Shown here piece by piece: positions 12,966 to 23,717 of a stretch of 64,000 nucleotides of DNA (the stretch's first letter is position 1; each line of letters begins with the position of its first letter). The translations under genes were made by a program, and so were the position numbers. Below the pieces are notes generated by a model. The model saw only the letters and a program-made list of their open reading frames with translations. It ran no database searches and had not been told where the DNA came from. The stretch covers positions 2,914,001-2,978,000 of the forward strand of contig OY987298.1 in NCBI GenBank assembly GCA_963920635.1, read 5' to 3'. This DNA is from Pseudeuparius sepicola (taxonomy: Eukaryota; Arthropoda; Insecta; Coleoptera; Anthribidae).

Positions 12966-13368
12966 CAGGTCAGGGTCTAGAGAATATACTATAAGTCGGA
13001 TCACTCCTTTGAAGCCGCCGATTTTTTACGACCGGTCGTAAATCAATGTCAGCTCGCCACTCCGTTATTTACGAGGGTGGACTATACAAATCACCGTAAA
13101 GCTGGTTGCACCAAGTTATACGGGGGCACCTCTATATTGACTTTCCATTATGCACGATAGGATTAGCGGAAAAATAAGGAGCATAGTATGTATATTAAAA
13201 ATGCAGGTATTTTACTTTTTCCGTTTAAATAACGCAAGATATACGTAACTAAACATAGGGTAAGTAATAATAATAATAATAATAATTCTCACCCTCACAA
13301 TACTCCAAACTAGGAGTAAAAATATACATAAGTGTGCACCTAGGAGCAAACAAAATTAATTACATAGA

Positions 13369-13806
13369 TTACAAGTTTTGCAAAATTGTTAGTTTTGGAT
13401 TTGATTTATTTTGTTTTTGGGTGTTTAATTCCCTGTTCGCAAATTTAAGTATGTAGTAAATACGAACTCGCGTATATAATGAAACCAAATAGTCGTGGGA
13501 AAAATTTGCACACGGATTTATGTATTTTACTGATCGGAATTCCCTTAGTAGGCTAAAACCTAAGCCATCCTGATGCGATAACTCATTAAATTTTGATAAG
13601 AAAATATTTTCTAAATTGACTATATATTCATTAAATTCTCGTGGAGAAACTGTCAAATTGGCAAATGGTACTGAACTGCCTTCATACGGTTTTAGTTCAC
13701 AAAATATTGTTGACTTGTCTCTGCTTGCCAGATTACGCATATAGAAATATGCCTCTAACCATAAGCTTTTAGTAATAATCATAATGGAACAGCAGTTCTT
13801 AAACAA
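13369..13806 (-). pseudogene. P-like transposase C-terminal fragment
   Basis: A 145-codon open frame overlaps the end of the THAP exon in another frame, so it is joined by deletion, not by splicing. Residues about 60-130 (NLENIFLSKFNELSHQDG and later LVSLYTRVRIYYILKFANRE) match my memory of the helical C-terminal region of P-element/THAP9-type transposases, where a VRIxYxLKxxNR segment near the C-terminus is typical. The catalytic RNase H-like core is missing. The element cannot encode an active transposase. Confidence 0.6.
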
Positions 13807-13944
13807 CTTTTTCCGGACGAAGTGAATGATTGGTCACCAAAATGTGCCTTACAAATTTTTATACGTTTATGTGCCTCTTCAGGTGCAATATTCGCAAATT
13901 TATGGTCTTTGACGAACCCTAAGGCCTTCTTCCATTGCTGACAT
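13779..13944 (-). pseudogene. THAP domain, second exon of a P-like transposase
   Basis: An acceptor CTGCAG precedes 13944. The exon is entered in phase 2, matching the THAP exon-1 donor at 29913. It reads CQQWKKALGF, then RIKICKAHFGDQSF and an LRTAVPL ending before a stop. Known THAP features visible: the conserved Trp, the C-x2-H zinc-ligand pair (ICKAHF) and the AVP box. Zinc-ligand cysteines 1 and 2 belong to exon 1, which is absent here. The stop right after AVPL makes this a short relic. Function in an intact element would be sequence-specific DNA binding. Confidence 0.75.
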
Positions 13945-14027
13945 CTGCAGTTATAAATATTTTTATTTACAACAAAGAAAGAAACACACCTGTGACATGT
14001 TGGCTTTATATTATTCAACATATACAT

Positions 14028-14239
14028 TGTATATAGGTGGGTTTATGCTTAATATTAATGCACCGTAACGTAACATAAGAATGTGCTACACAGTTTAAGC
14101 AAGGATTATTTAATAATTTAAGTCTGGGCAAAAACAAAAAATAAAATTTTCGCACGTGATCTATTAGTCCTCGATTCCAACATCGGAGGCCCCTGGACGA
14201 CGTAGGACTTCGCCCCTCAGCACAAAAATACTATAGCGT
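14028..14239. other. Short spacer next to the primer-binding site
   Basis: Would be the 5' leader of the LTR element read on the minus strand; no gag frame is recognisable, so the internal part is lost. Confidence 0.4.
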
Positions 14240-14257
14240 GTCCCTGTTCGGGCGCCA
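14240..14257 (-). other. tRNA-Lys primer-binding site of a retroelement
   Basis: On the minus strand the 18 bases are TGGCGCCCGAACAGGGAC, exactly complementary to the 3' end (with CCA) of a lysine tRNA of the UUU type, the primer used by many retroelements. Its position directly beside the LTR-like block at 14258-15500 supports an LTR boundary at 14258. Nothing recognisable of gag or pol follows. Confidence 0.65.
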
Positions 14258-15500
14258 CTTTTATAGCGCAGTTTTCGTTCACGTCCGATTTTTCTTTTTT
14301 TGTGTACTCACCGGGGGGCTCCCTTATAGCCTCTTTTATTTAAGAAAGGAAAAATCGGACTCTCGGTGAAACGGTTTGCTCAGGCGCCAGTTTTTTAGAG
14401 CGGTATGCTCCGCTTTATACCCAGGATAGCATTCGTCAGAGAAAATTTAATTCCAGAGTTCAGTGGTGCGTCGAGAGTGGGCACAAATAAGGAAGACTTG
14501 GCAAATTTTAACACGGTTTATTAACGTTTCGATTAACAATAACTATTATTGAAAAGTATGAGTTTAACAATTTCAAATTACTGCCACGGCCGGTCCAGAG
14601 AGATCCACGTGAGTGTCTGGAAAAAGAAACGTGCAGGTTAAGCCTCTATCGCGGATATTCTGTTTTACTATTGACACGGTTTTGTCTACAGGCGGTAAGC
14701 AAGCTCGAAACTATTCAGGACAACTAATAGAAAATACGGCAATTCAACAAGACGCGGGGCGAGTCTACACACCCAGTCCAAGCGGTACTTAAATAATCTT
14801 CCCGTGTCGGTGGTACATGGTACTCACGCCACCAACACGGTACCGAGCCTAGCTTCAGTTAACCTTGATCTGGGGGTGTAATGAACCGGTGTCGGCTGCG
14901 GATAAATGACTCACAACAGCAACACGGTTCGGGACAGTTTCTAAATCTTAACCTAAGAATGCTCACCAGGAAATATGCCGGAAATCAGAGCGGAGAGAGA
15001 AGAAGGCCTCCTCGGCAGCCGCGGCGTATTTATCGGGCTCGGTGGCGCCCCTCCCTTCGTGGGTGCGCCGGCCGTCCATCGGTCGGAGCAGTGGCGAGAC
15101 ATCCGGTGGTCGACCACTCTTCTGGTCCCAAAACGGCTGCCGGGGGCTAGAGTGGCCGTTAGGGGTAGTTGCATTCCGCATAGGGCTCGGACGGTGGTCT
15201 CTCTGGCTCGGGCATGTCCAATATACCCGGGCTTCCAAAAAGAACGGCGGCTCTAGCTGCAATTTGAATTAGTAACCCGGTTCTACCCCTTTTCGGTATC
15301 CCACAACCCTTATGGTAACATAAGCATCCATTATTCGGCAGCGGAAAGCCGGAAACTAATCAAAACCAGGATTTAATTAAATGCAATAAAACTGGAATGT
15401 CGGCCTACTATGTAGAAAAAGTCATCGGTGTGGACATAAAAACTACCACGGCGGGTAGCCGGCCGCTAAAAATAGCGCGGCGAGGAAATACTTAAGTGGG
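14258..15500 (-). mobile_element. Putative LTR (solo or truncated), minus orientation
   Basis: Going towards the primer-binding site on the minus strand there is a TATAAA near 14420-14414 and an AATAAA near 14339, the order expected of U3-R-U5. Upstream (14920-15260) is a markedly GC-rich stretch with long overlapping open frames on both strands, none with a recognisable domain. The outer edge of the LTR is not defined; 15500 is a guess where composition returns to AT-rich. A second GGCGCCAGTTTTTTAGAGCG resembles the PBS edge at 14385. Confidence 0.4.
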
Positions 15501-15771
15501 TGTTAAAAATAAAAATGAAAACGGGAAATTAGTAACTTCGTTACAATACAAAACCTAATCCATAACGATCCTAAATAATAAATAATAAACAACCAGTGCT
15601 AGGGAGTTTTTGTCCTCCCTAGTTGTGAGTTTGTTTCTTACCATTGGCAATGAAATTACGCATGCGCAAACTGAGATTTTCTTTAATTTTACGGTAAGTT
15701 ACGTAAAATTATGCTGCATAAACTTATCTCTTATGTTACGTTAATGTCAAATTACGTTAAATCATATACAG
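15501..15771. other. Spacer with a short perfect palindrome
   Basis: CTAGGGAG.TTTTTGTC.CTCCCTAG at about 15600-15623 is an 8-bp stem; no gene supported. Confidence 0.45.
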
Positions 15772-16330
15772 TGTGTCCACGGATAGAGTTCGGATAGGGT
15801 GTAAATGGCAAAAAATTTTCGAGTTGAAATTTGAGCTTCTGGGGATAAGCCTTGCTTGGTTTGAAACTAATTTGTGGCGTAATTTTAGTTTCGAAAAATC
15901 AGGTATGCCTTGGGAATTTTGAAAAATCTAATTTTCCACATCAGTAATGTGCTGAGTAGGTTTGCGAAATTTCGAAAGTCTAAGCCTACTTTGATTTTTA
16001 TGCTTTTTAAATTTTTTAGCAGAAAAAAATCAAAGTAGGTCTAGATTTTCGAAATTTCGCAAAATTACTCAGTTTTTCATTCTGAACAAGTTTTCTTAAT
16101 AACATTTTAATGTGAAAGCTACACAAAGTGCACTTTTTTAAAAAAAGTGGAAAAAATGCCAAAAAATCAAAGTAGGCCTAGACTTTCGAAATTTCGCAAA
16201 CCTACTCAGTTCTTCATTCTGAACAAGTTTCCTTAATAACATTTTGTCGGAAAACATACAGAAAGGGCAGCCGAAATCGCACCAAACGTGCTTTTGTACA
16301 GAAACAAACGAACTGAAGCGCTCAACTACC
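15772..16330. repeat. Diverged member of the CAGTGTGTCC foldback family
   Basis: It starts ACAGTGTGTCCACGG and contains inverted blocks TTTCGAAATTTCGCAAA, CATTCTGAACAAG and AATAACATTTT, all of which also occur in 22252-22976 and 31586-32321. The right end is not well preserved. Confidence 0.6.
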
Positions 16331-16534
16331 ACTTTAACACTACCTCCAGTTTATTTTAACTAGTCTAGGCTATTTCTGTTAGACGGCGTTAGATTTATAT
16401 CCTTTAATATAAGGAGCTATCTCAAATTAGGCACCTATCTCAAATTTGGGTCTCTTCCTCTATACGTCAAACTAAATCTTACCTTTCAGGGTCTTTAGGA
16501 ATTCGAAAAAGGACACACAGATTTTGAATTGCTT
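16331..16534. other. Short spacer
   Basis: Contains CTATCTCAAATTAGG and CTATCTCAAATTTGG, similar to the motif cluster near 4500-5080; otherwise nothing. Confidence 0.35.
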
Positions 16535-17086
16535 TTTTATTATACTTCTTTGAAAACACCTTATTTTCATCTGTTTTAGCAATAATGAAAGATGGGGTTA
16601 GCGCACGGAAACAGCGCATGGAAAAACTTTCCGTGCGCTGAATAAAAATACCGAATATATGGCTTTAAAATAGAAATATACAGCAAAGTAAACTAAATTT
16701 AAGAAACTCTATATGCTCTCTGATATTTAACATATACCTATTTTGTATTTTAATTCGTAAGTGTTTTCAATATTTAGATACATTTCTGTAATATTTTTGA
16801 CGTTTTATTCACCTTATCTGACAATAACTAATTTACAACAAAGCACCTTTTAAATAACTTGAGAGTAACCATGGAAACGCATCATACATACCAAACACTA
16901 TATATTGTCTGCATTGTTTATTTTTTGTCAATTAAATTTATTATAATATGCCGATAAAATGTTTTAAGTTTCCGTTTTCAAAGAAATATAATAAAAAAAT
17001 ATCGTTCTTTACACGACCAGAAATAGATTTTTACATGCTTGCATGACTTCCCGTGTTCGTAATGAAATATACTATTACAGCCATCC
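16535..17086 (+). mobile_element. MITE with paired hairpins, copy 1
   Basis: One of three copies (others 20700-21314 and 42476-43060) starting TTTTATTATACTTCTTTGAA and ending AATGAAATATACTATT. The 5' hairpin (GCGCACGGAAA...TTTCCGTGCGC) is intact, but the 3' hairpin present in the other copies is deleted after GACTTCCCGTGT. It sits inside the THAP first exon of the P-like fragment on its right. Confidence 0.75.
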
Positions 17087-17115
17087 GCACTGCAATAAGA
17101 ACCGTGATAAACCAT
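17087..17115 (-). pseudogene. THAP domain first-exon fragment, interrupted by a MITE
   Basis: ATG (17115-17113) begins MVYHGSYCSADGCN, containing the first two zinc-ligand cysteines of a THAP domain (C-x4-C). The homologous exon at 29816 reads CSADCC at the same place. The frame is broken by the MITE after about 10 more bases. Confidence 0.6.
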
Positions 17116-17345
17116 CACTACTCAAAACAACGGTATTGGATATAATTTACGCGAATTCGGTAGAATACGAAGCACACCGTTCCGAGAGACACTGTGTAAC
17201 GAAGTGACGGTCGGAATCGCCCGCTCAGCGGGATATCGATCGAGGGCTAAGACGAAGGGAGCGGGATCGGGCCGGAGGGAAATATTTGTTTACACAGGCC
17301 AAGCGAGCGCACTTATAGTGTTCTCTAGACTTTGGTCAGGTTATG
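17087..17345 (-). mobile_element. 5' end of a P-like (THAP) element
   Basis: Read on the minus strand from about 17345 (CCAAAGTCTAGAGAACACTA) the sequence parallels the left part of the element at 29590: GTGTAAACAAA, then a CCCGCTCCC-type block, GATCGATATC, then the start of a THAP frame at 17115. It is cut off by the hairpin MITE at 17086. Confidence 0.65.
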
Positions 17346-17442
17346 GGATGATCAAACAAACAAAAAATGCAAATATAGTGACTGGCACAATAGTGGGACA
17401 TCCGCATGGGTTGTTTTTTGCCCCCAGGGAATCCTGGGAACA

Positions 17443-17664
17443 CCTTTGAAGGTCGAGTTGCTCTCGCCGAAAAAATCGGACGAGTCGAAGCGGGTACCTT
17501 AAAAATAGACGTAGGTACGCTGAGCTGACGCCACCTCGAGTACCACATTCGCAATCTTATCTGTTCGACAATGTACAAAAACACTTGCCGTTTGAAGTAC
17601 GGGCGATATTTCACGAAGAGTTTCTGCGAAGTGAGGATTATATTATTAGCGACATTAGACCGTG
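17443..17664 (+). promoter_or_regulatory. Promoter / 5' UTR region of the NPC2-like gene
   Basis: This stretch separates the P-like fragment from the start codon. Two parts of it, TTTGAAGGTCGAG near 17443 and about 100 nt at 17498-17598 (with TCTTATCTGTTCGACAATGT), are repeated at 28331-28357 and 29136-29235 downstream of the gene. Conservation of the sequence in two places argues for function or for a common gene duplication. Exact transcription start is not visible. Confidence 0.45.
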
Positions 17665-17761
17665 ATGGGTATGAGGTTTTTGATACTGTTGGCTGCCGTA
17701 GCCGCCAATTTTGTCGTTGGTGATACAAACGAGGATATCGTGGATTGGGTTGCGGACTGTG
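17665..17761 (+). CDS. NPC2-like (ML domain) secreted protein, exon 1
   Basis: ATG at 17665 opens MGMRFLILLAAVAANFVVGD, a clear signal peptide (hydrophobic core residues 5-18), then a short stretch to Asp31-Cys32, the first cysteine of the ML fold. A second ATG two codons later could equally be the start. The donor GTAAGT follows at 17762 in phase 1. ML/NPC2 proteins bind single lipids (sterols, fatty acids, pheromone-like compounds) in a beta-sandwich and act outside the cell or in lysosomes; in insects this family is large and some members work in chemosensation or immunity. Which ligand this one binds cannot be told. Confidence 0.85.
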
Positions 17762-17939
17762 GTAAGTAGAGTTCCGGTTTCCACTTCGGCTATGGGACAT
17801 TTTCGACGTCGGTAATATTTCAAACTTAAAGCCGTTCGAAAGATCAGGAAAAATGTTAACTTTTATGTGATGTGAAAAACTTTGATACGACTCACCGTTC
17901 TCGAGATATTGGACATTGAAGTTTTTTCTTAATCTTTCT

Positions 17940-18660
17940 CTAGAAACGCGAGCAAAAGGGGGGACATTTGAATCTTTTAAATGTTGGAAAACAAATTTCG
18001 TTCTTTAAGAACTAAGATATTTGAAAAAAAAACAATAGCAATAAAATGCATTCAATTTCTTATTAAATTTTAATTGTAAACAAAAACGATCTCTTAGCAT
18101 TTTTTCTTGTGTCATGATTTCCTAGCAATTTTGATTTTTTCCGTATATTTCGGGGTATTTCTGAAAAAAATAACTTAAAAATTCGCTCCATAAGTAAGAC
18201 TCTAGAAACGAGAGCAAAAGGGGGGGACATTTGAATCTTTTAAATGTTAGAAAACAAATTTCGTTCCGTAAGAACTAAGATATTTGAAAAAAAAAACAAA
18301 CAAACAAAAGAATCCCCTTTTATAGCAATAAAATGCATTCAATTTCTTATGTACATTTTAATTGTAAACAAAAACTTTCTCTTAAAATTTTTTCTTGTGT
18401 CATGGTTTCATAGCAATTTTGATTTTTTCGTATATTTCGGGGTATTTCTGAAAAATTAACTTAAAAATTCGCTCCATAAGTAAGACTCAAAGTAGAAAAA
18501 ATGTGTTTTCTCCTTTAAATACAGTAACTTTTCCCAATAAACTTATATCTACCCATTCGAGGTTTTACTTTTCAATATACACAGCATAACATTAATTTTA
18601 TCTTCCTCAAATGTTTTAGACCCTGTATTTTCACATTATTTATACTTTGAGTCTTACAAT
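17940..18660. repeat. Foldback-family fragment with a 262-bp tandem duplication
   Basis: Located in intron 1. CTCTAGAAACG(C/A)GAGCAAAAGG recurs at about 17939 and 18201, so a ~262-bp block is duplicated head to tail. The blocks carry CATTCAATTTCTTAT and TTTCGGGGTATTT, diagnostic of the family described at 7769-8946. The 3' part ends with TTAGACCCTGTAT. Confidence 0.75.
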
Positions 18661-19389
18661 ATGGACCAAATTTTTTAGATTATTTCCCTCATACTGCTTT
18701 CATCCAATAAGGTAGCTCCTTCCATAAAAATCCAACCAATCATATGCCTCTGCCTCTGCTAGCGATAAATTGCACTTGTGCAAAAGCAAAGCGGCAATAC
18801 CACTTGTGCAATTATCACTTCGTTGCTTAGCAACCGCGAATCTGTTCGATACAAACACGTACTTCTTTAAATTGGTGTGTTTTACACTGTTCTAAATCAT
18901 GCAGCTTATAAATTATGTTGCGGTATTATTAAGCATTGTATCAATGAATTTATATAACTTTTACATTGCTAAATTGTCGTTATTAGACCTCGGTCTTCGT
19001 TTAAATTTATGACTTACATTCAGAAAATCAACCAACGCTGATAGGGTGTAGGTATAATCGCATTTGCCTATGTCCAAGCGTCATGTTTGTTTATTCGAAC
19101 GCTACAGTCGAAGCTGTCAATAAACTCGTTCAAAATGAATCGTTTTGGAAATGTAAACATAGAAAAAATTAATGCAGAAATTATTAAATCGTATTCGTGA
19201 AATAATCTCGACAAATACCACTCTTGCCGGATTTTTTTCTAAACAATTTTATTCTCAAGCGCTATTTTGCTCATTAGCAAAACCACTCGTACAAATTGGG
19301 CTTTTATTTTCAGAGATAAAAGACCAATTTATACTCGTGATCTTTCTAGGCAAAATAGCGCTTTCGAAAAAATTATCGATAAAATTTCC
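18661..19389. other. Intron 1 sequence without recognised feature
   Basis: No recognisable coding or repeat structure. GCACTTGTGCAAAAG and CACTTGTGCAATTATC near 18772-18810 are short related words. Confidence 0.4.
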
Positions 19390-19862
19390 GGCACTTGTGA
19401 TATTACATACGATAATTTTTCAGAAATACTTCGAAATAATACAAAAAATCAAATTTGCCATGAAACCATGACACATAAAAAAAATGTCGAGAGGACGCTT
19501 TTGTTTACAATTAAAATTTATATAAGAAATTTAATACATTTTATTGCTGTCTACAAGGTGATTATTTTTTTTCTAAAAACAATAATTATTGAACTATAAT
19601 TACCCACTTCTCCACCACTTGCTGTTCAAGGTGTTTGATATTAACAGTTTTTATGCTAACCCATGATGTTATAACGTGCACCACATATGTCTTAAATATC
19701 TCAACTAGTTTGGTAAATATTCAATAAAGTCCACATATTTTTAACAACTTTAAGACCCTGTAATTTTTTTATAGGGCCTTAAAAAGATATAGTTTATACA
19801 AGAAAGTGCGGTTATTTTTTGGTTTTTTATCACCGGTTACAGTGTAATAAAACCGAATCACC
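19390..19862 (+). repeat. Half copy of the GTGATTCAG foldback family
   Basis: Corresponds to the right arm of 7769-8946: GAAATACTTCGAAATAATAC, CATGAAACCATGACAC, the ACCACTTG..GTTCAAGG block, AACTAGTTTGG, and a terminal AAACCGAATCACC at 19851-19863. Confidence 0.75.
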
Positions 19863-20699
19863 GAAAAAGAGAAAGGACGTCTCAGTAGTTATACATATAT
19901 AACGTAAACATACCAATGCCTGACACATTATTTCCTAAACCTGACACATGTTTTATTTCATTGAAAAATAAGCTAATGGTCAGAAATCCATTCTATTGAT
20001 ATATCTATGTTGATAGAAGTCACAGTTATGAGTTATGTAAGTTAGTTATCTTGATTTCTCTATTTTTATTTACTTGTCAATTTATGAAGGTTATATTCAT
20101 TGTAGTTTCTTAGCGAAATTGTTTAGAGCAGCTTTGTAAAAAATAGTGGGTAATTACGTGTTTCTAGTCTAGATTTTTCAACTGTCAAGCAAACAAGGAA
20201 AGGTAATAATTTAGAACTATTTCAAGTTTGTGAAGATTATTTTGGTTGGGGTGTCAGCGATTGGCTTATGTTATGTTTATGCTAAGCCAATGCCTGTGAC
20301 ATACTCGTATATGTCAGTAACTGGAAAAAAACACAAGTCATGCAAAAATGATCTCTAAAGTCTCTATAACAATAAGCCTTATAATGGTGTAGTGTACAAA
20401 TTTAATGGGTTCAATCTTCCCAATTCTTGACACCTCTGTCATAGCCTATACAATGCGTCAGCTATTGGTCACATTTGGCACTGACTATGGTAGACCTCGG
20501 AGTATTGTCTTCAAGAGCATCCATGTCACTCAACGATTCTGAGCCATGTCTTCTTCTTGTCGAAAGTGCTGAACATGCCCAATAACTACTATTACGATCT
20601 TTACAAGTTTACAAAATAAGTTCAAAGACGCTTAGTCAAGAAACGACTCTATAGATAATTTATGTCGTCTGTCATTTCAGGAGAAGAGAAGAAACAGTA
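19863..20699. other. Intron 1 sequence without recognised feature
   Basis: Unique-looking; CCAATGCCTGACAC and CCTGACACATG words recur at 19912-19950. No gene is supported. Confidence 0.4.
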
Positions 20700-21314
20700 T
20701 TTTTATTATACTTCTTTGAAAACACTTTATTTTCATCTGTTTTTAGCAATAATGAAAGATGGTTTTTTTCGGGCTAGCGCACGGAAACAGCGCATGGAAA
20801 AACTTTCCGTGCGCTGAATAAAAATACCGAATATGTGGCTTTAAAATAGAAATATACAGCAAAGTAAACTAAATTTAAGAAACTCTATATGCTCTCTGAT
20901 ATTTAACATATACCTACCTATTTTGTATTTTAATTCGTAAGTGTTTCAATATTTAGATACATTTCTGTAATATTTTTGACGTTTTATTCATCTTATCTGA
21001 CAATAACTAATTTACAACAAAGCACCTTTGAAATAATTTGAGAGTAACCATGGAAACGCATCATACATACCAAACACTATATTGTCTGCATTGTTTATTT
21101 TTTGTCAATTAAATTTATTATAATATGCCGATAAAATGTTTTAAGTTTCCGTTTTCAAAGAAATATAATAAAAAATATCGTTCATTACACGTCCAGAAAT
21201 AGATTTTTCCGTGCTTGCATGACTTCCCGTGTGAGGCGCAGCCGAACACGGGAATTTGTCACGCGCGCACGGAAAAATCTTTATTTCCAGACTCGTAATG
21301 AAATATACTATTTT
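20700..21314 (+). mobile_element. MITE with paired hairpins, copy 2 (most complete)
   Basis: Starts TTTTATTATACTTC and ends AATGAAATATACTATT; the termini are weakly inverted. A 5' hairpin with stem GCGCACGGAAA/TTTCCGTGCGC lies at 20778-20817. A 3' hairpin of about 25 bp runs from GTCCAGAAATAGATTTTTCC (21190) to its complement at 21292 and encloses another, CCCGTGT...ACACGGG. Both hairpins share GCACGGAAA. Non-coding, about 610 bp. Confidence 0.8.
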
Positions 21315-22251
21315 AGAAAAAAAAGAGAAAGATAGGGAGAACAAAAGAGGGAGGTGAAGAGAAGAACAATAAATAGAAAACAGATAGAAAAATTAAATGA
21401 GAAAAAAAACTGTTGGAGCTAAATAAAATGGGAATGGGAATACATTTACGAGAATCGATATTATCATAGGAATATAAAAAGAAATAAAAAGAAATAAAAG
21501 CGGACATTATTGTTAATAACATCTGTGACATGTGAACGCAAAGTTTTCTACTCAAGAATAAGTTACTATATGTTCCAGAAATGAGAATGTTCGAATAAAC
21601 ATTTCTACATACAATAATCACTTGCGTTTTTGTTTTTAAAAATTGCTGTGACCATTTTTATAGGGTGTCAGGTTTTGGGCGCTTATCAGGTTCAGGCTAA
21701 GAGTCTAGTCAAAAATCACTATTTCGGCTACTGGATAAATAAATAAAAATTTATAATATTGATTTAAAAAATATATATTGCAGATTTGATTCGGGCTGCT
21801 GGTAGTTATTTCCAGTGATATGTCTCCTACTTACTCCATATTAAGAATCATCAATAAACGTGTCAAATTGAGTTTTATAGATTAAAATTTGATAAATCAA
21901 TCTTTAAGGTGTCAAGTACTGGTAAGTTTACGTTAAATAGTTTCTTGTAAATACAAAAACATATCCCAGAAAATACACGAACATAACTTTATTATTAAAT
22001 AATTATTTAAAATATGTATAGCTTTTGCCTCACTTTTCTGTTCTCTTTTGAATGGCGAAGTCTATTTTAAAATTCGACGGTTAGTTTTTTAGTAATTTTC
22101 AATAAAAGGCACAGAAATGTACAAAATTGGATTTCCCAAAAACTGAATTTTTTTTTTGCGATTTTTCGCAAACTGTTGCGTATTTTGCCATGTGACCTAC
22201 AGCATTCGAAAGATAGTGAAAAAATACTCAATTTTTTTTATCTTATACATA
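21315..22251. other. Intron 1 sequence, purine-rich then AT-rich
   Basis: 21310-21420 is an A/G-rich run on the + strand (AAGAGAAAGA type); the open frame opposite is a low-complexity artefact. Nothing else recognised. Confidence 0.45.
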
Positions 22252-22976
22252 CAGTGTGTCCCAATTTGATACTGGACACCTCAGAACTATAAGAAGGACA
22301 AAAAAAAATGGTCTCTATTTTTTTTATTGGTAGTCCCAAGGGAGAGTATATCATAGGCGGTGGTATTTGGATGGGGTAATTATTTCATGGCCTGCTATGA
22401 TTTTTTAAAATAGCTAATTTTCAAGAAACCCTATTAGGGATTTTTTTACGACAAATTGTTATTAAGAAAACTTGTTCAGAATGAAAAACTGAGTAGGATT
22501 GCAAAATTTCAAAAGTCTAGGCCTATTTGATTTTTAGCTTTTTCTTTTTCGACTTTTTCGTCCACTTTTTCTTAGAAATGTGTCTTTTCTGGAGCTTTTA
22601 CGTCAAAATATTATTAAGGAAACTTGATCATCGTGAAAAAATAAAATTTTGACTTGAAAGCTCCAGAAAGGACACTTCTGAAATTGGGAGATAAATCTAA
22701 AAATCAATGTAGGCCTAGTCTTTTTAAATTTTGCGAATCTACTCAGTTTTTCATTCTGAACAAGTTTTTTTAATAGCATTTTGTCGTAAAAAAATCCCTT
22801 AATGGGGTTTCTTGAAAATTTGCTATTTTAAAAAATCATAGCAGGCCATGAAATAATTACCCCATCCAAATACCACCGCCTATTTATTGGCACTACCAAT
22901 AAAAAAATAGAGACCATTTGTTTTCCTTGCCCTTCATATATTTCTGAGGTGTCCAGTATCAAATTGGGACACACTG
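22252..22976. repeat. 725-bp foldback element CAGTGTGTCCCAATTTGATA
   Basis: CAGTGTGTCCCAATTTGATA at 22252 is mirrored by its complement ending at 22976, flanked by TA on both sides (Tc1/mariner-type target). Arms of ~350 nt pair through ATGGTCTCTATTTTTT, GGTGGTATTTGGATGGGG, CATGGCCTGCTATGATTTTT and CATTCTGAACAAG. A sister copy is 31586-32321. It lies in intron 1 of the NPC2-like gene and so is transcribed with it. Confidence 0.88.
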
Positions 22977-23544
22977 TATACGTAGGATATCTAAATAGTT
23001 TTCTTTTGAATTACGAGAAATATATATGCCAAGAAGAGGTTCTGACGAGTTTAAATTTATACTGAGACTCGAAATTAATTGAGTTTTAGAAGTATTATTT
23101 TTTATGTATTTTTTGTACTCTTTCAGATTAAGTCAATTTTTGTATAAGATTTACAGTTTTTAAGAAATATTGAAAAACCAGACAAAATTGCCATGAAAAA
23201 TTTTTCCGATCCCCTCCCCATAATTTGTAAACTATCATATAAGAGCGCAAAAAATACGCAGATCATGCATATACACCGTAAGTCGTATAGTGTCGTCATA
23301 AATTGTTTGGGAATTTCGTGATTTACGGTTGGCATAAAAAAACGGAAATGACAAGTTTTTGTTAGAAGCGCCTCTGTCGGCGAGATTTTATAGATAAAAA
23401 ATGTGCGTGTATGAATTTCCGAACTATTTTTTCCTCCTCTTTGGTTTCGGCGTTATTTAGCTTTAATGGCGGAAACCATCGCTCCGAAATCCAAAAGTCA
23501 TTGCAAATTAATTTTAATTAATTTCGCTTTTTTGTCATTTGCAG
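22977..23544. other. End of intron 1
   Basis: AT-rich, ending in a pyrimidine stretch and TTTGCAG acceptor before exon 2. Nothing else recognised. Confidence 0.5.
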
Positions 23545-23655
23545 GTTCCGAAGTGTATATTGATTCGTTGGAAATATCAAACTGTAGCAACGAGACGGGC
23601 GTCTGCAATTGGAATCTAGGCCAAACAGTCGACATGTCTTTCTTGTACGAAAGAA
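23545..23655 (+). CDS. NPC2-like protein, exon 2
   Basis: Enters in phase 1 after TTTGCAG and completes Gly33. It encodes residues 34-69, including Cys46 and Cys53 (NCSNETGVC, with an N-glycosylation sequon at Asn45 and another at Asn48) and the GQTVDMSF strand typical of ML domains. The donor GTAGGT at 23656 was chosen because it lets the next exon continue in frame; reading through instead adds residues with no family resemblance and reaches a stop. Cys46-Cys53 would form the small loop disulphide known from NPC2. Confidence 0.85.
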
Positions 23656-23717
23656 GTAGGTCTCCCTATGAAATCACCGAGGGACATCATATGCTAATCT
23701 CGCGATGTTCTTTCCAG

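Larger units (their letters stand above)
12966..14027 (-). mobile_element. P-like (THAP) element, truncated and internally deleted
   Basis: Read on the minus strand it holds a THAP second exon (13944-13779), a piece of the transposase C-terminal half (13806-13369), and a non-coding end whose last ~200 nt (12966-13170) match the reverse complement of 30600-30779 in the similar element at 29590-30779. The terminal sequence GTCTAGAGAATATACTATAA resembles the ends of that element and of 17345. The upstream end with exon 1 is missing, replaced by LTR-like sequence. Assignment to the P superfamily rests on THAP plus the C-terminal region. Confidence 0.7.

Noticed and set aside
14953..15272. Several overlapping open frames on both strands
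   Set aside because: GC-rich stretch lacks stop codons in most frames; none shows a domain and all overlap one another.
16930..16990. MPIKCFKFPFSKK frame in the hairpin MITE as another THAP start
   Set aside because: Only one cysteine, no FPK segment in place, and the same non-coding element recurs with no preserved frame.
17336..17800. 154-codon minus-strand frame opposite NPC2-like exon 1
   Set aside because: Antisense of exon 1 and promoter; no motif.
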